Shown here one piece after another: positions 8,015 to 15,877 of a stretch of DNA of 64,000 nt (its first letter is position 1; each line of letters starts with the position of its first letter). This DNA comes from Segnochrobactrum spirostomi (lineage in GTDB: Bacteria; Pseudomonadota; Alphaproteobacteria; Rhizobiales; Segnochrobactraceae): NCBI RefSeq assembly GCF_009600605.1, contig NZ_VWNA01000001.1, positions 1-64,000 of the forward strand, written 5' to 3'. The position numbers and the translations under genes were made by a program. The notes under the pieces were generated by a model, which worked only from the letters and a program-made list of their open reading frames with translations, did no database searches and was not told the DNA's origin.

Positions 8015-8510
8015 AATGCTCGACGGCTCAGCCGTCTCCGCCCCCAAAATCTCACCGGCCGTCGCGGCCTTCCGCCTGTTCCGGCGCGGCTGCGAGGCGG
8101 TGCCGCTGTCGCTGATCTCGCTTGGCGCGCGGATCTTTCCGGCCGCCGTGTTCTGGCAATCCGGCGAGACCAAGCTCGAGGGGTGGCACGTCTCGGATAG
8201 CGCGGTCTTTCTGTTCCAGGAAGAATACAAGCTGCCGCTGATCGACCCGTGGCTTGCTGCCCATCTCGCGGCCTTCGCCGAGCATTTCTTCCCCATCCTG
8301 CTCGTGCTCGGGCTCGCCTCTCGGTTCGCGGCGCTCGCCCTGCTCGGCATGACGCTGGTGATCGAGATCTTCGTCTACCCCGACGCGTGGCCGACCCACG
8401 GCGTCTGGGCGATCTCGTTCCTCACGGTCATCGTCCACGGCCCCGGCCTCTTCTCGCTCGATCACCTGATCCGGCGGCGGTTCGATCCCCCGGCCTCGCT
8501 GCGGGCGTGA
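8001..8510 (+). CDS. DoxX-family membrane protein of the buf operon
   Basis: This 169-residue DoxX-like protein has four predicted membrane helices (roughly residues 36-55, 80-102, 108-128 and 135-155). DoxX proteins are common last genes of DUF692 operons and are thought to work in the membrane, perhaps in redox coupling or export of the modified peptide; the exact role is not established. The ATG at 8001 lies inside the end of bufC (14-bp overlap) and is preceded by GGAAG, so translation is probably coupled. It ends 3 bp from the convergent H4MPT-linked gene, with no obvious terminator between them. Confidence 0.85.
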   Translation: MPIAEMLDGSAVSAPKISPAVAAFRLFRRGCEAVPLSLISLGARIFPAAVFWQSGETKLEGWHVSDSAVFLFQEEYKLPLIDPWLAAHLAAFAEHFFPILLVLGLASRFAALALLGMTLVIEIFVYPDAWPTHGVWAISFLTVIVHGPGLFSLDHLIRRRFDPPASLRA

Positions 8511-8513
8511 CCT

Positions 8514-9608
8514 TCAGCCGCCGGCGAGCAGCGCGACCGCCACCGCCGGTGCGGCCCGCGCAGCCCAAGGCGCTGCCGCGGGCGCGACCGGGATCGTCTC
8601 GGCGAGGGAGATCCACCGGCGTCCGAGCCGGTGGGCCAGGGCGCGGCTCAGGAAGTCGCCGATGCCCGCACCGACGATCGGCGCGTCATCGGCAACGGTG
8701 CCGTGCGAGAGCACCAGGGACGCCGCGTCGAACAGGCTCCCGAGCTGGCGTTCGCCGAGATAGTGGGCGAGACGCAGCCAGTCCGCCTCGCGCGCGTCCG
8801 CCGCGTCGTAGCCGACCATGCGGGCGAGGCGGGCGCGGCTTTCGGCGAGGCTCTTGCCCCGTCCGTCCGCCGTCGCGTGCTGATCGACGCCCTCGGGGAG
8901 CTCGCCGGTGATGCGCCGGACGTCGGCCATCGAGGCGAAATATTCGTTCATGAGGGGCTGCCACCGCCCCGCGAACGGCACGCGGTCAGCGATCGCCATC
9001 ACGAAGGTGCGCGTTGCGCCGGTATAGAGGAGCTCGCCGCTCGCGAGCCGCTCCGCGTCGCCGTAGCCCTGGGCCGCCGGCCGGGCGTCCACGATCGGAA
9101 TGAGGTCCGCCGTCGTCGAGCCGATATCGACGAGGAGGGCATTCGGGCACGTCCGCCCGACGAGGGCCGCGGTCGCGTGCCAGTTGGCGGAGGCGACCGC
9201 GGCGACATGGTCTGCGGCGTCGGCGATCGGCAGGAAGCCCTTCGGCCCGGCATAGATGATTGTCTCTGGCCCCAACGCTGCGGCAAGCCGATCGGCGAGT
9301 TGCGAGATGCCGTCGCGGCGCGAGGCGAACGCGTCGGTGAGTTCGGCCGTCACCGTGACGGCGAATGCCGGCGATCCCGTCGCGGCGAAACGCTGCCTTA
9401 CGCTCGCGAGCGCGTCGTCGAGATGATGCAGGCCCTGCCAGAGCGGCGTCGCGATCTGAACGACGTCCTCGATGCGTCCGTCGCGGGCGAGGGCGCCTTT
9501 GGTGTGGGCGCCGCCGACATCGAGCCCGACGATCGTCCGTCCTTGCCAGCCGTGCGGCACGCCGCTAGCGCTTGCCGGCGTGAGAGAGGCAGCGTCACCC
9601 GTGTTCAC
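8514..9608 (-). CDS. Hydantoinase/oxoprolinase-fold protein linked to methanofuran/H4MPT metabolism (MfnF-like)
   Basis: The 364-residue protein has an ASKHA-type nucleotide site near its start (IVGLDVGGAHTKGALARDG, about residues 27-45), a second acidic-glycine loop ALLVDIGSTTADLIPI around 160, and a C-terminal GAGIGDFLSRALAHRLG. This pattern belongs to the hydantoinase/oxoprolinase-like proteins encoded with H4MPT genes in methylotrophs and related to archaeal MfnF, which couples furan and tyramine units of methanofuran. A cofactor-synthesis role is inferred from family and from the fae gene 0.8 kb away. The GTG at 9608 has upstream GAGGACGGGGAC and overlaps the divergent GTG at 9601 by 8 bp. 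A GTG at 9560 is an alternative that would remove the overlap. Confidence 0.72.
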   Translation of the reverse strand: MNTGDAASLTPASASGVPHGWQGRTIVGLDVGGAHTKGALARDGRIEDVVQIATPLWQGLHHLDDALASVRQRFAATGSPAFAVTVTAELTDAFASRRDGISQLADRLAAALGPETIIYAGPKGFLPIADAADHVAAVASANWHATAALVGRTCPNALLVDIGSTTADLIPIVDARPAAQGYGDAERLASGELLYTGATRTFVMAIADRVPFAGRWQPLMNEYFASMADVRRITGELPEGVDQHATADGRGKSLAESRARLARMVGYDAADAREADWLRLAHYLGERQLGSLFDAASLVLSHGTVADDAPIVGAGIGDFLSRALAHRLGRRWISLAETIPVAPAAAPWAARAAPAVAVALLAGG

Positions 9609-10302
9609 GATCGTCCCCGTCCTCGATATCCGTCATCGCCGCGTCGTGCGCGCCCGCGCCGGCGACCGGGCCCATTATGCCCCGATCGAAACGCCGCTCG
9701 CCCCGGGTTCGGAGCCGGTGGATATTCTCGCCGGCCTCGCCCGTCTTCACCCGTTCCGGGCTTATTACGTCGCCGATCTCGACGGCATCGAGCAAGGCCG
9801 TCCGAACCTCGACCTCGTCGCGCCGCTCGCCGTCACGGTACCCGAGGCCGAAATGTGGGTCGACGCAGGCATCGCCGACGCGGCGGCGGCGCGGCGTCTC
9901 GCGGAAGCCGGCGCGGGACGCGTTCTGATCGGCAGCGAAAGCGCGCCGCCGCCCCGTCTCGCGCTCGATCTCACCCAAGAGGGGCACCCGGTCGCCCTGT
10001 CGCTCGATTTTCGCGGCGACGATTTCGTCGGGCCGGCCGCGCTTTTAGACGATGCCGCGCTATGGCCAGACGTCGTCGTCGTCATGACGCTCGCCCGCGT
10101 CGGCATGGGCCGCGGGCCGGACCTCGCCAAGCTCGAGGCGATCCGCCGCCGGGCCGGCGACCGCCGCGTCTTCGCAGCGGGCGGCGTGCGCGGACCGGAT
10201 GATCTCGCTGCCCTTGCAAATGCCGGGATCGACGGAGTGCTCGTCGCCTCGGCGCTGCACGACGGCGCGCTCACGTCCGCCGACCTCGCCGCCTTCGGCT
10301 GA
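9601..10302 (+). CDS. HisA/HisF-like TIM-barrel protein, H4MPT-associated
   Basis: From a GTG at 9601 the gene encodes 233 residues resembling HisA/HisF half-barrels: FTIVPVLDIRHRRVVRARAGDRAHYAPIETPL at the start, the ADLDGIEQGRPN strand-loop, AEAGAGRVLIGSES, and the second-half phosphate loop VFAAGGVRGPDDL with AGIDGVLVASALHDGAL. It has no histidine-biosynthesis neighbours. Genes of this type recur beside fae and the MfnF-like gene in methylotrophic proteobacteria, so a step in H4MPT or methanofuran synthesis is the best guess; the reaction is unknown. The longer frame from 9472 runs through the divergent gene and its extra residues look like antisense shadow, so the GTG is preferred. A hairpin at 10331-10360 follows. 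Confidence 0.72.
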   Translation: MFTIVPVLDIRHRRVVRARAGDRAHYAPIETPLAPGSEPVDILAGLARLHPFRAYYVADLDGIEQGRPNLDLVAPLAVTVPEAEMWVDAGIADAAAARRLAEAGAGRVLIGSESAPPPRLALDLTQEGHPVALSLDFRGDDFVGPAALLDDAALWPDVVVVMTLARVGMGRGPDLAKLEAIRRRAGDRRVFAAGGVRGPDDLAALANAGIDGVLVASALHDGALTSADLAAFG

Positions 10303-10330
10303 ACGCCGGTAGGCACTCCCTGAAATGAAA

Positions 10331-10360
10331 GACGCGCCGGAGCGGGAAGCTCGGCGCGTC
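10331..10360. terminator. Hairpin between the TIM-barrel gene and fae
   Basis: GACGCGCCGgAGC and GCTCGGCGCGTC form a 12-bp stem with one bulge and a short GGGAA loop. On the minus strand it is followed by TTTCATTTCA, so it probably ends fae transcription and may also serve the convergent gene. Confidence 0.65.
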
Positions 10361-10396
10361 GATCGTCAGGCCGCAATGGCCCGTATGCCGGAACGA

Positions 10397-10906
10397 TCAG
10401 TTCGCGGCGAACGGGTGATGGGCGCTGTTGCGCTGGGCGGTGACTTCGGCGGCGGTCGGCTTGCCGTTGACGGCGCGCTCGAGCGCTTCCTTGGTCGCCT
10501 TGTAGTTGTATTCCTGGATCTTCGCGTCGTCCGAAGCTTCCCAGTGAATGAAGACGCCGACCGAGACGAACAGGTCGTCGGCTTCCTCGACCGGGATGAT
10601 GCCTTCGGCGACCGAGTCCTGGATCGCCTTGGCCACGCCGTACTGGGCCGGGCCGAACATCTGGACGGCCTGGCGGGCGTCCTTGATGGTGACCTTGTTG
10701 AACAGGATCGTGTTCGGCTTGCAGGGCAGGTTCGGCGCGAGAACCGCGAGGAGGGTCGTGAAGCCGTCCTTGTTGTTCGTCAGGGCGTTCACGAACGCCG
10801 TCTCGGCCGCGGAACCGCGGGGTCCGATGACGAGGTCGATGTGGGCCACTTCGTTACCGTCGCCGACGAGAGACTCGCCGATGAGCACTTTAGTGATCTT
10901 CGCCAT
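10397..10906 (-). CDS. fae: Formaldehyde-activating enzyme
   Basis: The 169-residue protein is a full-length Fae. It speeds condensation of formaldehyde with tetrahydromethanopterin to methylene-H4MPT in the cytoplasm, the first step of the H4MPT formaldehyde oxidation route. The sequence closely follows methylotroph Fae: [16 protein letters not shown]-like start with the proposed catalytic His at H22, [53 protein letters not shown] and the HPFAAN end. A strong GGAGG lies 9 nt before the ATG, consistent with the very high expression usual for Fae. The flanking MfnF-like and TIM-barrel genes support the pathway. Other H4MPT genes (mch, mtdB, fhc) are not in the window. Confidence 0.96.
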   Translation of the reverse strand: MAKITKVLIGESLVGDGNEVAHIDLVIGPRGSAAETAFVNALTNNKDGFTTLLAVLAPNLPCKPNTILFNKVTIKDARQAVQMFGPAQYGVAKAIQDSVAEGIIPVEEADDLFVSVGVFIHWEASDDAKIQEYNYKATKEALERAVNGKPTAAEVTAQRNSAHHPFAAN

Positions 10907-11343
10907 GTGAGTGGTCCTCCCTTGAGGGAATCCGTATGGAACACAAGCCGCGCGCGCCGCGTGGTGGCATTTGGGCCTGCCAAGCGGCCGCTATCCTTGT
11001 TATCGGCGTTCGGTTCCAAACCGAACCGGTTGGCCAGATAGGGTACTGGTCGTGCGGCGCGACGACCCTAATCTGAAAGACCTCGCAACGGCAAGGCGCA
11101 CCGCAACGCGGCGTTTGGCAGCGCGGGTCATTCCGGGGACGGATGAAATGATCGCTGCGCGCGTCTTGAAACGGTCACCCCGGCAACCCTATCTTTGAGG
11201 TGAGATTCTCTCGCGCGCGCCAGCGGGAGGATCGCCGTTTGAGGGGGCTCATCGGACCCGAGGTCCGACCCGCGTGTCGTAAGGCGCGAAGGAGCGTTTC
11301 AGCAGGGCGAGAGAGGACAAGTTCCCTGAGCATAGCAGTGGAA
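10907..11343. other. Intergenic region between fae and rsfS
   Basis: About 440 bp with no convincing gene. It must hold the fae promoter on the minus strand and an rsfS promoter, but I could not recognise clear -35/-10 pairs. Short frames here look like chance. The usual rsfS neighbours nadD and proA are absent. Confidence 0.5.
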
Positions 11344-11754
11344 ATGGAGAGCACGGCCGTCCGTGCCGCTCATGAATCGGTGACCCCGGCGCGCGTTGCC
11401 GCCGAGACCCCGATCGAAGTCGTTCTGGCGAGCCTCGATTCTTCCAAGGCGGAAGAAATCTCGGACATCGACGTGACCGGCAAGACGTCGCTCTGCGACC
11501 ACATGGTGGTTGCATCCGGGCGATCGAACCGACACGTCGGCGCTATCGCCGATCACCTCCTGAAAGATCTCAAGGACGCCGGGTTCGGCAATGCGCGGGT
11601 CGAAGGCCTGCCGCAATGCGACTGGGTCCTGATCGACGCCGGCGACGTCATCGTCCACGTCTTCCGGCCCGAAGTCCGTACCTTCTACAATATCGAGAAA
11701 ATGTGGTCGGTGGACGCGGCGACCCCGCCGACGCCGGCGCGCGTCAAGCTCTGA
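11344..11754 (+). CDS. rsfS: Ribosome silencing factor
   Basis: The 136-residue product belongs to the RsfS/Iojap/YbeB family, which binds L14 on the 50S subunit and blocks subunit joining when nutrients are scarce. The core is clear: VVLASLDSSKAEEISDIDVTGKTSLCDHMVVASGRSNRHVGAIAD, then VEGLPQCDWVLIDAGDVIVHVFRPEVRTFYNIEKMWS. The open frame reaches back to 11200 but the upstream residues are low-complexity arginine-rich and not family-like. The ATG at 11344 is chosen; a GTG at 11338 is equally possible, as neither has an ideal SD. rlmH follows after 25 bp, the standard rsfS-rlmH pairing. Confidence 0.92.
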   Translation: MESTAVRAAHESVTPARVAAETPIEVVLASLDSSKAEEISDIDVTGKTSLCDHMVVASGRSNRHVGAIADHLLKDLKDAGFGNARVEGLPQCDWVLIDAGDVIVHVFRPEVRTFYNIEKMWSVDAATPPTPARVKL

Positions 11755-11779
11755 GCCGGGTGGGCGTCTCGGTTCGATC

Positions 11780-12262
11780 GTGCGCATTGTCCTTCTCACT
11801 ATCGGCCGCCTCAAGGCGGGGCCCGAGCGCGAGCTTGCGGCCCGCTATCTGGAGCGTGCTGCGAAGGCGGGGCCGGCGATCGGCCTCGCCGGCTTCGAGG
11901 TGATCGAGATCGCCGAAAGCCGGGCCGCGCGCGCAGAGGCGCGCAAGGACGAAGAAGCCGCCGCCCTGATCGCCGCATTGCCGGCCGGGGCGGCTCTGAT
12001 CGCGCTCGACGAGCGTGGCCGCACCGTGTCGAGCGAGGCGTTGTCCGAGCGGGTCGGACAATGGCGCGACGGCGGCCGGCCGGCACTCGGCTTTGCCATC
12101 GGCGGCCCGGACGGGCACGGCGAGGCGATCCGCCGGCAGGCCGACCTCCTCGTCGCGTTCGGGGCGATGACCTGGCCGCACCAGCTCGTGCGCATCATGG
12201 CGGCCGAGCAGCTCTACCGCACCGTCACGCTGTTGTCGGGCCATCCCTATCACCGGGCCTGA
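11780..12262 (+). CDS. rlmH: 23S rRNA (pseudouridine-1915-N3)-methyltransferase
   Basis: The 160-residue SPOUT-fold enzyme methylates pseudouridine 1915 in helix 69 of 23S rRNA with S-adenosylmethionine. The knot and SAM-binding segment FAIGGPDGHG and the C-terminal MTWPHQLVRIMAAEQLYRTVTLLSGHPYHRA are hallmark RlmH sequences, and length is normal. It uses a GTG start at 11780 and begins 25 bp after rsfS. envC follows downstream on the same strand after about 150 bp. Confidence 0.95.
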   Translation: MRIVLLTIGRLKAGPERELAARYLERAAKAGPAIGLAGFEVIEIAESRAARAEARKDEEAAALIAALPAGAALIALDERGRTVSSEALSERVGQWRDGGRPALGFAIGGPDGHGEAIRRQADLLVAFGAMTWPHQLVRIMAAEQLYRTVTLLSGHPYHRA

Positions 12263-12414
12263 CCGGGCGGAGGGCGATGCCGGGGCGTTCGATGCTTCGC
12301 TGCGGCGAACGTGACGAAGGCTTAACTTGACCGCGCTCAGATGGCGCGACATGCACGGCGGAGCACCGACCGGCGAAGCCATTCGCGGCGCCGGGTGCGG
12401 CAGGACGATCGAGT

Positions 12415-13806
12415 TTGCGGACGGCGACGGCAGCGCGACAGTCGAGCGGGCGGAGGCTCCCCTTCATCGGGGCGGCGTCCGTCGTTGCGGCCACGTGCCT
12501 GATCGGCGTCCCGCCGGCGTCGGCCCAGAATGCAGCCGGCACAGCTCCCCAGGGCCATGCGGCGAGCGCGGCGCCCGCCGATCCCGCTGCCGCGGCGAAG
12601 CCGACCGACCCGAAGACGGAAAAGCAGCAGCGTGAGGCCGAGCTCGCCACGCTGAACCGCACCATGCAGGTGAGCGCGGAACGTCAGGCGCAGCTCGCCC
12701 GCGAGATCGACGCGCTCGACAAGGACCGCGCCAGCCTGAACGCGGAGCTGATCAAAACCGGGGACCGGCTCGCCTCGCTCGAAAAAGCGGTGGAGGAGAG
12801 CGCGGGCAAGCTCGCCAAGATCCAGGCCGACGAGGAACGCATTCGCGGTTCGCTCAACGAGCGGCGCGGAGAATTGTCCGAGGTGCTGGCCGCCCTCGAG
12901 CGGATCGGGCGGCATCCGCCACCGGCGCTCGTGGTCGCGCCGTCGGACGCACGCCAGGCCGTGCGCAGCGCCATCCTGCTCGGCGCGGTGCTGCCGCAGA
13001 TCCGCGTCGAGGCCGATGCGCTCGCTGCCGACCTCGCGGCACTGGCCCGCCTCGAAAAAGACGCCGCCGACGAACGCCAGCGCCTCGAAGCCGATGCCGC
13101 GCGGCTCGGCGAGGAGCGGACCCGCCTCGCCCTCCTGATCGAAGAGAAGCGCAAGGCGCAGGAGCAATCGGCCGGCGAACTCGCCGCCGAGAAGGACCAC
13201 GCCGCCGCGCTCGCCGCCCAGGCCTCCGGCCTCGAAGACCTGATCGGGCGGCTCGAACGCGATCTGAAGAGCGCGAGAAACGCCGCCGCCGAGGCCCGTG
13301 CCTCGGATGGCAAGAGCGCTCGGCCGAGTGCCGGCGATCCCTCGCGCCTGTCGCCCGCGACCCCGTTCGCCTCGACCAAGGGGCACCTGCGCCTGCCGAC
13401 CCGCGGTGCGATCACGGTCAAGTTCGGTGCGGACGACGAATTCGGGAATAAGGTACAAGGCGACACGCTCGCGGCGGCGGCCGGTGCCCAGGTGACGGCG
13501 CCCGCCGACGGGTGGGTCGTGTATGCGGGGCCGTTCCGTTCCTACGGGCAGATCTTGATCCTGAACATGGGCGACGGATATCATGTTCTTTTGGCGGGGC
13601 TGGGCCGGATCGATGTCGATCTGGGTCAGTTCGTCCTAGCGGGAGAGCCGGTCGGAACGATCGGTGGTACGATGCTCGCAAAAGCAGGCGGAACCGACGC
13701 GGACCAGCCGCAATCGACGCTCTATATTGAGTTCCGCAAAAACGGCACTCCCATCGACCCGACCCCGTGGTGGGCGGCTTCGGCTGACGAAGAGGTACGC
13801 GGATGA
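12415..13806 (+). CDS. envC: Murein hydrolase activator, EnvC family (degenerate LytM/M23 domain)
   Basis: From a TTG at 12415 the gene encodes 463 residues: signal peptide (to about residue 38, VPPASAQ), a long coiled coil (about 65-300, rich in E, R, A, L heptads such as RLEADAARLGEERTRLALLIEEKRKAQEQ) and a C-terminal LytM/M23-like domain (about 322-460). The M23 zinc ligands are missing: the first HxxxD position reads QGDTLAAAAG and the final HxH position reads LYIEFR. That is typical of EnvC, which does not cut peptidoglycan but activates amidases at division. It overlaps ctpA by four bases (ATGA), a common alphaproteobacterial arrangement. The TTG start is the only one that yields an intact signal peptide. 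Confidence 0.87.
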   Translation: MRTATAARQSSGRRLPFIGAASVVAATCLIGVPPASAQNAAGTAPQGHAASAAPADPAAAAKPTDPKTEKQQREAELATLNRTMQVSAERQAQLAREIDALDKDRASLNAELIKTGDRLASLEKAVEESAGKLAKIQADEERIRGSLNERRGELSEVLAALERIGRHPPPALVVAPSDARQAVRSAILLGAVLPQIRVEADALAADLAALARLEKDAADERQRLEADAARLGEERTRLALLIEEKRKAQEQSAGELAAEKDHAAALAAQASGLEDLIGRLERDLKSARNAAAEARASDGKSARPSAGDPSRLSPATPFASTKGHLRLPTRGAITVKFGADDEFGNKVQGDTLAAAAGAQVTAPADGWVVYAGPFRSYGQILILNMGDGYHVLLAGLGRIDVDLGQFVLAGEPVGTIGGTMLAKAGGTDADQPQSTLYIEFRKNGTPIDPTPWWAASADEEVRG

Positions 13807-15140
13807 TTCGCAGGTTTACGCTCGTGGGCGCTGGCGTCGTGCTCGGAGCGGCGTTGATGCTGGTGGCGACGCAGCCGCGGTTTTCGCCGGCGAGCATTGC
13901 GAACGCCGCCAGTGCGTCGACCGACGTCTACCGTCAGCTCAATCTGTTCGGCGACGTGTTCGAACGGATTCGCTCCGATTATGTCGATCAGCCGGATGAC
14001 GCCAAGCTCGTCGAGGCGGCGATCAAGTCGATGCTGACCTCGCTCGACCCGCACTCGGAATATCTGCCGCCCGACAAGCAGCGCGACATGAACGTCAAGA
14101 CGCGCGGCGAGTTCGGTGGCCTCGGCATCCAGGTGCTGATGGAGAACGGCGCCGTGAAGGTGGTGTCGCCGATCGAGGGCACTCCGGCTCAGAAGGCTGG
14201 TGTGCTCTCCGGCGATGTCATCACCGCGGTCGATGGCAAGTCGCTCGAGGGCGTGACGCTCGACGAGGCGGTCGACCGCCTGCGCGGCCCGATCAACACC
14301 CCGGTGACGCTCACCATCAAGCGCGCGAACGCCGAGAAGCCGCTCGAGTTCAAAATCGTCCGTGATCGCATCGTCATCCCGTCGGTGCATTGGCGGGCTG
14401 AGGGCGACGTCGGCTACATCAAGGTCAACGAGTTCACCGAGAACACGAACGACGGCCTGAAGAACGCGATCGACGAGCTTTCCAAGGACATTCCGAAGGA
14501 CAAGCTCAAGGGCTACATCATCGATCTGCGCAACAATCCCGGTGGCTTGTTCGATCAGTCGATCATGGTAGCGGACGATTTCCTCGACCGCGGCGAGATC
14601 GTGTCCACCCGCGGCCGCGACCCGGACAAGATCCAGCGCTTCAACGCCCGCTCCGGCGACCTGACCGGCGGCAAGCCGATCATCGTGCTCGTCAACGGCG
14701 GCTCGGCCTCGGCGTCGGAGATCGTGGCCGGTGCGCTGCAGGATCACCGCCGGGCGACCATCCTCGGTACCCGCTCGTTCGGAAAGGGTTCGGTCCAGAC
14801 GATCATCCCGCTCGGCTCGAACGGCGCGATCCGCCTGACCACCGCGCGCTACTACACGCCGTCCGGTCGTTCGATCCAGGCCAAGGGCATCGAGCCGGAC
14901 ATCGAGGTCGTGCAGGACGTTCCGGACAACCTCAAGGACAAGGTCGAGGTGAAGGGCGAGGCGACCCGCGCCGGCCACCTCAAGGCCGAGGACGGCAAGG
15001 AGCAGCTCGCCCCCTCGCAGGCCTACGTTCCGGAGGATCCGAAGCAGGACAAGCAGCTCAACACAGCGCTCGAACTGCTCCGTGGCCTCCAGGCGAACAA
15101 GAACTTCCCGCCGAATCCGGAGACCCCGGTTCCGAACTGA
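13803..15140 (+). CDS. ctpA: Carboxy-terminal processing protease, S41 family
   Basis: The 445-residue periplasmic serine protease has an N-terminal signal/anchor (about 7-38), a PDZ domain (about 98-180, GGLGIQVLMENGAVKVVSPIEGTPAQKAGVLSGDVITAVDG) and the S41 catalytic domain. The Ser is S303 in NGGSASASEIVAGAL and the general-base lysine is K328 in GTRSFGKGSVQT. CtpA cleaves C-terminal tails of envelope proteins and affects peptidoglycan and outer-membrane remodelling. The start overlaps the envC stop (ATGA), so the two are co-translated. A strong UUCG-loop terminator follows at 15165-15194, closing the operon. Confidence 0.96.
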   Translation: MIRRFTLVGAGVVLGAALMLVATQPRFSPASIANAASASTDVYRQLNLFGDVFERIRSDYVDQPDDAKLVEAAIKSMLTSLDPHSEYLPPDKQRDMNVKTRGEFGGLGIQVLMENGAVKVVSPIEGTPAQKAGVLSGDVITAVDGKSLEGVTLDEAVDRLRGPINTPVTLTIKRANAEKPLEFKIVRDRIVIPSVHWRAEGDVGYIKVNEFTENTNDGLKNAIDELSKDIPKDKLKGYIIDLRNNPGGLFDQSIMVADDFLDRGEIVSTRGRDPDKIQRFNARSGDLTGGKPIIVLVNGGSASASEIVAGALQDHRRATILGTRSFGKGSVQTIIPLGSNGAIRLTTARYYTPSGRSIQAKGIEPDIEVVQDVPDNLKDKVEVKGEATRAGHLKAEDGKEQLAPSQAYVPEDPKQDKQLNTALELLRGLQANKNFPPNPETPVPN

Positions 15141-15164
15141 GCCGGGCGGATCGACCCTCTCGCG

Positions 15165-15194
15165 GCGGCGCCTTCGGGCGCCGCTCGCATTTTT
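15165..15194 (+). terminator. Intrinsic terminator after ctpA
   Basis: GCGGCGCC-TTCG-GGCGCCGC (15165-15184) is an 8-bp stem capped by a stable UUCG tetraloop, followed by TCGCATTTTT. Confidence 0.88.
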
Positions 15195-15378
15195 GGGGGA
15201 ACGGTCCGAGAGCGTCGCGCTTTGACCTGCCGGCCGCTCCTTTCTATGGTCCTCCCGTCTATGATCCTTCCGCCGGTCGCCGACCGGTCCGCCATGCCGA
15301 TCCGGGGGACCGCACCCCGGTCGGTCCTTCGCCTTCCGCGTGCCGCCGGCGCGCCATCCAGGGACGAACGCGCCGCTC

Positions 15379-15867
15379 ATGAGCCGCCTCGATGTCTTCC
15401 TCGCCCGCCTGACCGCCCAGAAGGCGCTCCTCGAGCTCGTCGCTGCGAAGATCGCCGACGTGCCGGGTCCCGTGCTCGAGCTCGGCCTCGGCAACGGGCG
15501 GACGTTCGATCACCTGCGTGAGATCCTGCCGGGCCGCGAGATCTTCGTGTTCGACCGCGCCGTCTCCGCGCACCCGGCCTCGATTCCCGACGGCGACCAC
15601 ATGATCGTCGGCGACATTCGCGAGACGCTCGCTTATTGCGGGCCGCGCGTGGGCGCTCCGGCGGCCTTCATCCATTGCGATCTCGGCACCGGCGATCCGA
15701 CCGCCGACCTCGCCCGGGCCGATTGGCTGGCGCCGCTCATCGACGCGCGCACCGCCTCGGGCGGCTATCTCGCCACCGGCGTGCGCCTCGATCTCGCGAA
15801 TTTCGACATGCTGCCGATGCCCGAAGGGCTCGAAAAGAGCCGCTATTGGCTCTACCGCAAGCGGTGA
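15379..15867 (+). CDS. Class I SAM-dependent methyltransferase-like protein, copy 1
   Basis: The 162-residue protein starts MSRLDVFLARLTAQKALLELVAAKIADVPGPVLELGLGNGRTFDHLREILPGREIFVFDR. The LELGLGNGRT glycine-rich loop with a following acidic strand end is SAM-binding motif I of class I methyltransferases. It is short for the fold, so the substrate lid may be absent. The substrate is unknown. The next gene is a clear paralogue with the same start and the same GDIRETLAYCGPRVGAPAA segment, so the pair is a tandem duplication. I chose the ATG at 15379 because it aligns with the paralogue's MSRLD start; an upstream frame to 15340 exists. Confidence 0.75.
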   Translation: MSRLDVFLARLTAQKALLELVAAKIADVPGPVLELGLGNGRTFDHLREILPGREIFVFDRAVSAHPASIPDGDHMIVGDIRETLAYCGPRVGAPAAFIHCDLGTGDPTADLARADWLAPLIDARTASGGYLATGVRLDLANFDMLPMPEGLEKSRYWLYRKR

Positions 15868-15877
15868 AAGCGGACCG

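Noticed and set aside
13722-15494. 590-codon minus-strand frame across ctpA
   Set aside because: No family resemblance; ctpA has intact catalytic residues on the plus strand.
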